This document shows, piece by piece, positions 1-9,700 of a stretch of 27,846 nucleotides of DNA. Both the position numbers and the translations under genes were made by a program. This DNA comes from Caulochytrium protostelioides (lineage: Eukaryota > Chytridiomycota > Caulochytriomycetes > Caulochytriales > Caulochytriaceae). The DNA is taken from the NCBI GenBank assembly GCA_003615045.1, contig ML014330.1, forward strand, positions 1-27,846, written 5' to 3'. Under the pieces are notes generated by a model that was given only the letters and a program-made list of their open reading frames with translations, made no database searches and was not told the DNA's origin. The first letter of the stretch is position 1. Every line of letters begins with the position of its first letter.

Positions 1-990
1 CCTTCGATCCTCCGTCGCCGGTGGGCGGCTGCAGCCTCAGCTTCCGGCGACCGCCGGCCGCCGATACTTCTTCGCCGGCGTGGGGATCTCCGGAGGCCGA
101 TCCCTGCGGTTCATGCCGTGGCTTGCCGACTTGGCACCGGGGGTTCCCTCGCCGGTCTGTCAAGGGGGCTTCTCTGGCCCGGCGATCCGTGGAAGTTCTC
201 CCGGTCGCCGGCCGCCGGGTTTCCCCCGACAACACGTGGCTGAGGCGTCGTTGTCGCGGAGACGGGCGCAGCATGGGCTGCTCTAACAAGGGCCCCCTAT
301 CAATCCTGCCTAATCAGGCCCCGCCCAAACAAGGGAGCAAACAACAAGCTCCGCCGAACAAGCGGATGCACAGTGCCGTTGAATCCTTGGAAGCAAGGTC
401 ATTAGGTCGGCACTCATGTATAAAGGGCTGGCTAGATCCTGATCTGGCCATGACCACGAAGTCAGGAGTCTTGAGCGCCTACGGTCAGACAGGGTCGACC
501 AATGCGAATATCAATGCACCAGCTGCACCAAAAAGTGATTAACATAGGATTTACGTGGTGAAGTTGATTAATGAAGGCTTCATTTCATTGAAGGACTGCA
601 AAAAGCCCTCCAGATTTATCAGTCAGCGGACACGAGCAAGCAAGCGGATGACGCCGACAGGAGGGCTGCCATGGCCAATGTGGCCACCAATGACTTCGAA
701 GAAAAGGCCGGGGCGCCGCATCAACAGCTCACGTCAAGGAGTACGGCATCCGGAGCAGCGGGGGATAAAAAGTATAGGGTAAGATAAGGGTAAAAATATA
801 TCAACATCTGCGCGCCTAATATGGCGGAACACTTGAAGAAACTTCAAATGCAGAGCAACGCACTTAAAATGGTCTTGGTGTTCCGGAGCGTCAGGATCGT
901 TTTTTCAGGAGTCGCCCGAAGGCGTCAACTCCTTCGGGCGGTCTCTGGGTAACGGCGTGTCGGGGCCGGTCCCTTGTTTGGGGGGCGGCG
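1..990. other. No supported gene: GC-rich edge followed by an AT-rich island
   Basis: Bases 1-290 are GC-rich with near-repeated CCGGCCGCCG blocks (around 50-60 and 205-215) and no recognisable protein. From about 300 the composition drops sharply; the stretches 541-600 and 781-840 are under 40% GC, against roughly 65-70% in the neighbouring genes. Short open stretches such as 574-782 look somewhat protein-like (charged, Ala/Gln/Asp-rich) but match no family I know and are closed by stops. The island sits directly on the N-terminal side of Fanzor remnant A and may be the decayed upstream part of that element. That link is inference from position and composition only. Confidence 0.4.
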
Positions 991-1380
991 GTGCTTACGG
1001 CGCCGCTCGCCGGTCTTCCGGATCCGAATTTTTGTCACATCACTTTAAGAAAAGGCTATCAGTTCCATCCGTTCATGAACCACGTCGCCAACGGGGCAGC
1101 TGCGGCGACGGAGCCCGTGGTCGCTGAAGTGGTGATTGCTTACGGGGCCTCCAAGTTTGCCCCCGGCGGCGAGGACGAAATCTCGGTTCCAACCGCTCGC
1201 GCGTACCAGGCGTAAGTGCGCTTCCACACTGTCCTGATCGACGAGTTGGTGAACCATGACTTCGATGCCGCGTTGAACATCCGACGCTGGGTGGCCTTAC
1301 CCGCGAGACAGGAGGCGTTGTGCCGCAACCCGGGGCAAACCAGGTTGCAACACAAGGTCGGCAAAGTCATCCGACCCTGA
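991..1380 (+). pseudogene. Fanzor (TnpB-like) nuclease remnant A, C-terminal part
   Basis: Bases 1117-1212 encode VVIAYGASKFAPGG followed by ISVPTARAYQA, resembling the Gly-rich and svPtk segments that precede the zinc finger in Fanzor/TnpB proteins. After an in-frame TAA at 1213-1215 the same frame continues with HTVLIDE, then jumps directly to LVNHDFDAALNIRRW, the RuvC-III motif (D-x-N-A-A-L-N-I in the family; here the Asn is Asp). It ends at TGA 1378-1380 after GKVIRP. The zinc-finger stretch that normally lies between vdE(y/f)rTS and RuvC-III is absent, so this copy has an internal deletion. Fanzors are RNA-guided DNA nucleases carried by eukaryotic transposons; this copy is dead. The tail from RuvC-III onward is clearly homologous to remnant C. 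Little recognisable coding sequence remains 5' of 1117. Confidence 0.8.
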
Positions 1381-1394
1381 ACGGAATGCACGTC

Positions 1395-1416
1395 GGTGGT
1401 GCCCCCCAGGGGTCCC
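1395..1416. repeat. GC palindromic end motif of Fanzor copy A
   Basis: Fifteen bases after the stop of remnant A comes GTGCCCCCCAGGGGTCCC, with CCCCAGGGG as near-palindromic core. On the + strand it matches 23617-23638 at 20 of 22 positions, although the Fanzor gene of that copy lies on the - strand. The motif is therefore inverted relative to its gene in copy A compared with copies B and C. It is probably a terminal or subterminal hairpin of the element. Confidence 0.65.
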
Positions 1417-1468
1417 ATCGAGAGCATGCTGTGCGCAATGGGTCAATATATGAACGACCGCGTTGAAC

Positions 1469-1878
1469 TCAATAATCTTCTTTTGAAGAGAATTGAGAAT
1501 GCATCAAGTGCCGTTCAGGATTCCCCCACTGCGGCGGCGGCAGCCGGGCGCTCACTTTCGCTTGGGCATACGCCTGCGCCTGAAGCTGCGCCTGGACGTG
1601 CAGATGCGCCTGAGCCTGCGCATGCGCCTGAAGCTGCGGATGCATGGGGTTCTGGCCCGGCAGCTCGACATGGACGCGCGGCTGGGGCAACGACGGCGAC
1701 GGCGCCTGTGAGCGGACCGCCGGCAGCGTCGACTGCATCAAGCGCCGCGCCGCCAAGAAGGCCTGCCCCGGCGGCGTAGTTCCCGATGTGGTATCCGACC
1801 CGGCCATGGATGACGCCGCCATCGTCTGCGGACGCGGCGCGGCGGCCGGCAAAGTCCCGCTCATCTTCACTACTGGTA

Positions 1879-1925
<47 letters not shown>

Positions 1926-2467
1926 CGTTGCTGCTGCTCCGATAGCGGTTGATGTTGCGGAATGCGACGTAAGGCCTGATACTGCTGGCGTGGCATCATG
2001 CTCTTGTAGGGCTTGAGTGAGGGTTTCAGAGCCGGCTGCAGACTTTTGTGCTGCAACGGTAGTGGTAGCTGTTGCTGCTGCTGATGTTGCTGCTGATGTT
2101 GCTGTTGATGCTGTAGCTGCTGTTTCTGTATGAGCAGCTGATAAGACACAATAGGCGGCAGAGTCGGACTGGCGGTCGCGGGTGCGACGCTCGAAGGTAG
2201 TGATGAGGTCGCATAGGACACGGGGTTCCTGTCCCAGGTCGGGGCCTTGGCCCGGGGCAGCGTGTAGTGCAGGCGCGGTGCGAGACTCCGACGAGCGCCG
2301 TACAAACTCGAGGAGCGATTGCCCACGGGGTTGCGGATCGACGTCACCGCCCTGGTCTGTCGATGGCGCTGTTGTTGCTGTGGGGATATCTGATGCGGAC
2401 GCTGGTGCATCTGATGGTAGGTCTGCCTCGTTACAAGCTGTTGACGATAATCCTGCTGTTGTTGTTG

Positions 2468-2533
<66 letters not shown>

Positions 2534-5104
2534 ATAATGGTGATACTGCTGCTGACGTAGCAACGAGTGCTGTTGCTGAGGCATCGACAAGTGCAGTGTC
2601 GGTCGGAACTGCTGCTGTGGCTGTTGCTGCTGTAGTTTATAGTGATGCTGCTGCTGTCTCTGCTGCTCCTGGAGGGGCGGCTCCGACTGCAGCTGTTCGG
2701 GGAGTGCTTGCTGGCGTGCCGATGGCAGCGGCACCTGTCCAGGATCCCTGCTCGCCTTCGCGCTTGCGGGTGCGCCCGGGACGGACCGAAGCGCGGGAGA
2801 CGGCAAGGGCTTACCCGGACCAAAGCCGTTACGTAGCATACTGTTAGCGATGATCGTGACGGGAGACCGCTGGGCGCTCGTGGGGTCGCTGGGCATACCA
2901 CGCGTCGCCGACAGCGCCGTCAGCGACGCTGGCATCGTCCGTGGCGTCTTCCATCCTAACGCCTGGCTCTGTGGCGTCTTGGGCGGCGTGTTCGCGCCCG
3001 CCGCCGAAGTCGTGGTCGCATCGTGGACGCCGTCGATCGCATCGGTCCATCGCTCGCCAGCGTCCGTCGCAACGGACGCGGTCGGCGCCACCGGTTCGGG
3101 CATCAAGCTTGTCTTCTCGCCGACCACCATCGCTATCGCGTCGATTTCGTCGTCGCTGCCGCCGTGGTAGTGATCGAGAATACACGCGACAGAGCGGCTC
3201 GCGTCTGACAGATCGATCGCGGGTGCGGCGGCATCCGAGGCCGGCGTTGCCGCTGACGCTGTCATCGTCGTGGGCGGAATCATGGCGGGCGCCATCGCGG
3301 GCGATGGCGACGGCGACAGTGTCGGTAACGGAGTCGGTAACGGTTTTGGAGTCGTTTTGGGTGTTGGTAAAGGCTTCGGCGTGGTCTTAGGAGTGGGCAA
3401 CGGTTTAGAGCTCGACTGCGGTGTCGGCAGCGGTTTCGACATCGGCTTCGGCATCGGCTTCGGCATCATATCTCCCGGTGCGGGCGTGGGTGACGGCTCG
3501 GGCGACGGCAAGGGCGACGGCAAGGGCGACGAGGCCGCCGCGGCGGCCGAGTGTGCGGGATACGGGACGGGTACCAGCAGTGCTGCCGGTGGCTCCGTGC
3601 CGATGGGCGTCGTCGTTGCTGGCGCTTCCGCAGGCACCGGTTGCTGGGTATCGCCGTGCATCAAAGCCGACGCTAACGCAGACGCCTCGGCGGGCGGTGA
3701 TGCCGACGCATCCATCGCACCGGTGGCGCCTTCATCCGGCAAGGCAGCCTGATGCTGCGCGGGCGCCAGATCGGTACCAAGATGGGCTTGCCATTCCGAG
3801 GGCAGCAGCGATTGTGGACGCGCCGCAGTGGAAGGCCGACGCGGCAACGGCCGTCGTTCATCTTTGACGGTCGACCGTCGCGACGGACGGAGCCACTTTC
3901 TGGGTTTTTTGGAATAGATTGACCGCATCATCGCGTCGATCTCGGCCATCGGATCCAGCGCTTCCCAGTCGACGTCGTCGTTGTCCGCGCTGACGTTGAC
4001 GTCGACATGGTCAACGTCGCTCTGCGATGTGAGAGTCGTCGGACCGCGTGAGCGCTGGCCCGGGGCCGAATCGGATCGCGGGCTGGTCACCTTCGACGGG
4101 CCCGCGAGGGCCGCCAGCTCGTCCCACGCGGCGGCCTGAGCCGCGGACATCCCGTGCGGGCTTGACGGTGATGGCGGCATCGGCGCCCGAGAATCGCCGT
4201 CGCCATCCTGATGCGACCGCATCGCGAGACCTTGCGGTGGGCGTGCGAACATCGCCTCGCTCGGGCTTCGTGGGTGGTGATGCGGCGATGCTGGCGGCGG
4301 CGAGGCCGGCGAGAGGGACGCCTGACTCGACCACGAGAGCCGGTGGCCATCGTCCCGGCGAGCCAGCAAGCCGGCTGTCGAGGGCGCCGGCGACGGCGGC
4401 GGGAAGCTCGGCGGGCGCGTCGTGGCCACCGGCGAGGTGACGTGGAACTGCGCTAGATTGAGGAGGCCCGGCTCGCTGGTGTCGGACCGCGGCGTCGGCG
4501 GCGACGTCGTCGTCCACGGGTCCGGTGAGTACGCGGTGAGCGACGTGTACAGTGGCGTGGCCGACGGGCTCTGCGACAGCGTGGCCGAGGCCGCCGCCGC
4601 TAGGTAGGGCAAGCCGCGGCTGCCATCATACTCCAGTCGCTGCGACGCGAGCGGCAGCGACGAATCGCGGTGCGTGACCGCCGCGCTGCCGACCTGGTGT
4701 GGGCTCGCCATCATGGACAACGCTTCGTCGTGCGTGATCGTTCGCGCGCCTGGGAGTCGCAGCGGCGGGATCATGCGCGGTCCCCGGCCCAGCGAGCGCA
4801 CCGCCAAGTCGGCATGGTTTGCACGGGTGTCGAAGGAAGGCGGCGTCGGCGGCGAGAACGACATCGGCGCCGAGGGCATGGCGCCCTTCGCGCGGCCCGC
4901 GGCCAGCATCAGGGGCGCCGGCGCGGCGCCAGCGCTGCGCAGCGTCGGCGAGCCGCGGCGCCGGCCCAGGCTGAGGATGCGGAGGCCGCCAGTCTCGTGA
5001 TACATCGCGCCAAACCCTGTCTGGACGGGTTCAAGGGCCGGCGTTGTCGTCGTCGTCGTCATGAATGCCGCGGTCGGCGGCGGCGAGGCCTTCATACTCG
5101 CCAT
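1469..5104 (-). CDS. Low-complexity Q/P/S/A-rich protein with polyglutamine tracts, function unknown
   Basis: The 1211-residue product reads from ATG at 5104 (MASMKASPPP). The frame stays open upstream to 5407, but that extension is compositionally ordinary, so I prefer the later start. Visible parts: a Pro/Ser/Thr/Ala-rich half; an acidic stretch (NDDVDWEALDPMAEIDAMM, about 373-392) followed by a basic one (SKKPRKWLRPSRR); KPLPTPKTT-type repeats at about 545-600; a 27-Gln tract at 858-884; a 13-Gln tract near 1061-1073; and a QAHAQAQAHLHVQAQLQ-type segment close to the C-terminus. There is no signal peptide or membrane segment. Gln-rich proteins with an acidic/basic core are often transcriptional or RNA-granule regulators, but no domain identifies this one. 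The acidic/basic core is the best candidate for a conserved element. An intron could have been missed. Confidence 0.7.
1886..1924 (-). repeat. (CAG)13 tract encoding polyglutamine
   Basis: Thirteen uninterrupted CTG triplets on the + strand are read as CAG codons on the - strand, inside the 1469-5104 gene. Further CAG/CAA codons flank them after an Arg codon. Confidence 0.9.
2453..2533 (-). repeat. 27-codon glutamine tract (CAG19-CAA6-CAG2)
   Basis: In the coding direction there are 19 pure CAG codons, six CAA codons and two CAG codons. This is a trinucleotide microsatellite in frame with the 1469-5104 gene. More Gln-rich sequence with scattered CAA/CAG codons surrounds it (about 2040-2140 and 2540-2670). 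Confidence 0.92.
3305..3475 (-). repeat. Coding tandem repeat (K-P-L/M-P-T-P type)
   Basis: Degenerate short tandem repeats encode KPMPKPMSKPLPTP followed by units of KPLPTPKTT within the 1469-5104 gene. The repeat gives a Pro/Lys-rich, probably extended linker. Confidence 0.75.
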
Positions 5105-6782
5105 CGTCCCCCGTGACGGCCGGCGGACGGGAGGCGCTTCATGGTCAAAGGGGAGGCAAGCCGGTGGCTGCGGCGGAGTCGGATAGCCGTGGGCCGGGCC
5201 GCGGGGGCGCAGGGCATCATGAGGCCGTCGCGCCGCACGGGCGTCCGAGCCCAGCATACTGCCTGGTAATGTGCCGGGGGGGCCGACCCGCCAGCTTGAA
5301 GAGGGAGCAGCAAATGTCGATGGCAGAAGGCGGGAACAATAAGGGGCGTGTTGCGGCTCCAAGGGGCGCATCCGACGCGAAAGAGGCCACGGCGTCACAC
5401 GCAGCAAGGAGACCGTCTGATCGAGAATTCAGGTGATGCGGATGGTATTGATTCTCATGCTGATCCTCATGCTGATACAGATGCAAGAGGCTTGTATCTG
5501 CCAAAATGCTCGCAAGCACCCAAGTATGATGCGTCGCGTCCGCATCACACCACCAGGGGTGCCGCCGATCAGCAATCGATCGCGAAGGCGGTCTCCCGTG
5601 CGTCTGGGATCGACGATGGTGTGTCCCTCGTGCCACCATGGAACAGGATTCGTGCGGTCGCGGCCGATGCCACCTTTTGGGACACTCTGAAACGAGCGGG
5701 TCGGCGACGGACGCCACACTTCGCGGGCGGCGCTGCAGAGATGCTCGGCGCCAAATATGCCACGCCGGATACGCCCATCGCCTTTTGCCCGACAACTCTG
5801 CGCATCGCGGATCCTGATGAACAGCCTCACTAGGAACAATGGCGTCCTGGCCAGGCTAACACAGCAATGATCATGGTGTTGCTTTTCTGGCCCAACGGCG
5901 ATATGGTCGGCCCATCTGAACTTTACCCGATGGGCCCCGTTTATTTTTCTCGATCACAGGCCATTTTGACCAGCCGCGCGAGTAAGCGCGGAGACCAGAG
6001 GCTGGCCTTGTCGCTACCCGGGAGGCGTGCAGATGGAACGAAACACCGTGTCGGCGAGTCGTTGCGTCTTCGGCGCGGTGTCCAAATACCCGTCATCGCC
6101 CGCTCCGCGCGATCAACCGCCGGTGTTCGGCCATCGCGGCATCGTCCTAATCGTACAAGGTCATCAGACAGGGCGGGACCTGGACAACAAACACGGCGAT
6201 TTATGGGCAACGCATCGGCAGCCCGAGCATAAAAAAAAACCACGTGAGCGGATTGTTGCCCCTCAACCATGCTTCGGAACAAACCCCCCAGTATGTCAAT
6301 GATGGCGCCCTCATGGCACTATCGACCGTCGCCGGCGACGCATGGCAAGTCAGCGTGGCAGGCATGATCGTCACGAAAAGGCTGTCGGAGGTGTCGTTAC
6401 ATCCCCTCCAGGCCTGTGACGATGATGGCAGCATGGTGGATGACGGCGACGGGATCAACGAGAAATGGTGTGCGACCATGTGGTGCATTTCCTGGCCACT
6501 AACGACACCTTGGCTGGAAGCGTCTGCCACGAGCACGCCACCGCCGATCTCATCAACAAATGCGTCGAAGGCCGAGGGGAGATGGGGGCCGCTTACCCTT
6601 CTTTCTTGATACCAAGCGGCGCAGGCCGTCAGCACGAATGCCATGATGGCATAGGAGTGGTCCATCGCCAACAGTTGGCACCATACCGCTTGCCAAATGT
6701 CAGTAAGGGAAAAGCTCCGTGTTTATGTACACATCGTCTAAAATTGGGAATCCAAGCCGTTGTGTTTTTCGGTGTACACACA
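5105..6782. other. Intergenic region, no gene recognised
   Basis: This stretch lies between the start of the Q-rich gene and the stop of the RasGEF gene, both on the - strand, so it should hold the promoter of the former and the 3' end of the latter. Short open frames exist on both strands, but none shows a domain, signal or repeat pattern I can support. A CTCATGCTGATC-type short tandem repeat is visible at about 5451-5482. The base composition is closer to neutral than in the flanking genes. Confidence 0.5.
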
Positions 6783-9700
6783 CTACAAGAACCCGCTCTC
6801 CTGGAGCAACCGGGTGATTTTCTCGTCGTCGCGCTCGCGCGGCTCAAGCAGAAGGGACATCTCGTAGAGGGCGTTGTCGTCAGTGGACTGATCAAACTGC
6901 TGCAGCAGCCACTGCTGGATCTCGGGCACCGGTGCGACCGCATACGGCGTCGTCTGGTATTGCTGCACTTCGCGAATGACATCGCTGGTCTTGAGCCGCT
7001 TCCCGAAATTGATGAGCTCGCCGCCTTTAAGAAAGTCCGGGTTGCCGTCCTCGATGAACGTCAGGTCCGTTAGGTAGAAGCCGAGGAAGGGCACGCAAGG
7101 CGGCGTCACGGCATGCAGCGTGTCGCGGTAAGTGCTGAAGTTGCGGTGCGGAGCCATCGTATCGCGCAGCACGTCCAGGATGGCCTGAACGCGCGCCGAA
7201 AGCAGCTCAAACGTACGCTTCAAGCGGTGGATCGGGGCGGAGTTGAGGCCTGCGAGGATCGACATGAGGGTGTTGAAATTGTTGAGCATGCGGCAGCGGT
7301 CGCCGACGAGAATCAGGTGCTTGACAACGGGCGCGCGGCGTTTCGGGTCTTTCTCGGCAAGGATCGTCAGCGCGACCCAGCCGATGATTTGGTTCGAAAG
7401 CCGCGACATCGTCTTGATATTCGGCGACGCACCGGGCCGCTTGTTCGACCAGTTTTTGTTCAGAAACTCTTGCGGCGTGATCTTGTTATACTCGGCGCTC
7501 TCCATCAGCGTCAGCTGCCGCGCAAGCTCCAGCGGATCGAGGTCAGTCAGGCGGAATTTCCGCAGATTGCGCGGCAGGATGGGCGCCGGCAGCGGCTGCG
7601 GCGTGGCTTGGACTGCGCGGCGGAACACGCCCGGCAGCACCTGGCGCTGCTCCACGATGCGGATCAGCGCGTTGGCCGCGGCCTCCATGCCCGCGGCGCG
7701 CATCGCCTGGTCGGCGAAATCCCGGATCTCGCTGAGGACGGCGAGGTCATCGGGCTCATCCAGACAGTACTGCTCGAGCCAGCTCTTCAGCACATGGAAC
7801 ACGCGGATCCGAATCGGGGTCTGCTTCCGGGCGCGCCAGACCTCCGCCTGCGCCCGCGTCAGACCGGCCGGCGGCGCGATCTGGAACCGGCTGACCAGCA
7901 GACGGAACAACGCGGGCGTCGACGTGAACGACCGGTACGTCAGCAGGAAACACGTCGTGAACGACGGGTCGAGGGCATCGTGCAGCGTCAGCCGTTCCAC
8001 GAGCGCCCGCAGCGTGCCGCCTTTGACCTTGTTGCCGTCCTGCACGGTAAAAACGATCTCTTGGGGCGCGTAATCATACTCGAGCAGCGCCTCGTCCGAC
8101 AGGCCACTCGCGCTGTGGCGTTCGCGGCCGTCCAGGTCGAGCGAGGACGCGCTCGCCGACGCCGCGCCGTCGGGGAGCAACATCAGCGACCCCGTCGACG
8201 ACGCGCTTGACGCCGCCGCCAGCGTCGTGCTGCCGGTCTCGTCCGACACCGCGCCCTCGGGCAAGGTCGCCATCGGCGCGCCGAGCGGCGCAAGCCCGCT
8301 CGAGAGCCGCTGCGTCGCCCCCTCGGCAGCGCTCGGCGACGCCGAGACGAGACGGCCCGGACCCGGGGGCGTCATGACCACGACGGGCGGCGGGGCCGGC
8401 GGGGCCGTCGCCGTCGCCGTCGCCGTCGCGGGCGCGGGGCGCGTCGGCAGCAGCGGCGGGCCCGCCTGAGACAGGCCGCCGGTCTCGGCGACGGCGGGGC
8501 CGTCGGGCCCGCGGCGCGGGGGGCTCGCGTGGTGCATGTCCTGCGCGTGCCACGGCGCCCTCGGCGGTCCCTCGGCGGCGGCGGCGGCGCTCCAGGGTTC
8601 GGCGGCGTCATGGTCGCGCGGGTATTGGGATGCCGGGTGCGCGCCCGGTGCTGGTATCGAGGCGTACGCATCGGAGGGCGTGGTCGGGTGGCCGTGGTGC
8701 AAGGCTGGTAGCTGGTGCGGCGGATGCGACGGCGGCGGTGGCGGCGGATGCCAGGTGGAGGCCGTGGTCCCGACGCTGGAGACCGAGTCGGCCAACGAGG
8801 CGGCGCGGCGCGGTCGGACGAGCGGATCGGTCCGACGCGAACCATACTGCTCGATGTAGTTCTGGAGACTCATCTGCTCGAGCGTATCCTTTTCCTCGAC
8901 AAGGAACTTGGTCGAGATGAGCAGATCCTGGACGGCCCGCTTGACCAGCGCCGCGGCGAGGACGACCTCCTCGATTGCGTTGGAGGGCGCGAACGGCGAC
9001 GTCGCGGTTTGCGTGGCCATCACGAGTCCGCTGATCGAATTGTACAGGGCGAGCCGGTTCACCTTGAAGTCGACCGTCAGGTCGTGGTTCAGCACGTCCG
9101 GCGGCAGCTCGTCCACGAGCGCCAGGAAATTGCCGACTTCCGTGACCATGCTCCGCACCTGGTTGATCAGCACCGACGACTGCATCTCGGATGTCGCGAC
9201 CGGGCGTACAAGCGCGTCAATCGTGCTCACGACGACCGCCGTGTACCCTTCGAGCTGCGCGATCAGCTCGACATTGGTCTGCTGCCCTTGGCCGTCGGGC
9301 CCACTGCTGCCATGCGCCGCAGCGGCAGCGGCGGCAGCGGCAGGCCCTCGGCGCCGCGACGCCGTGCCGCTGGCGACGGCGTCGTCATGGGTCGCGAGCG
9401 GAGGACAGATCGGGCGCGTGGTGCTCGATGGCCGGCGCGCGCTCACGGTGGCGCCGGCCGTCTCTGGCGTGGGTCCGGCCGTGCTCGTGCCCGCGGTGGT
9501 GACGCCTGGCAAACTCGACGGGGCCTGCGGGACGGCGCGCAGGACGTCGATCTTGGCCTCGCGGGCGGCGTCGACAAAGAGGCGCGAGGCGACGGCGACG
9601 TCGTTGGCGGCCATGAGGAGCTTGACGACGGCGTCGGGCGCCGGCCAGACGCCGGAAGCCATCTTGGCGCTGAGCACGAGCTTGCTGAGCGAAGCCATGA

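Noticed and set aside
5105-5407. Upstream Met (5407) for the Q-rich gene
   Set aside because: The 101 extra residues lack the composition of the rest of the protein; the Met at 5104 begins the typical Pro/Ser/Thr sequence. It could still be right.
5545-5568. CACCACCAGGGGTGCC as a further Fanzor end
   Set aside because: It shares only the CCAGGGGT core with the end motif; no Fanzor coding or flank similarity lies on either side, so chance in GC-rich DNA is more likely.
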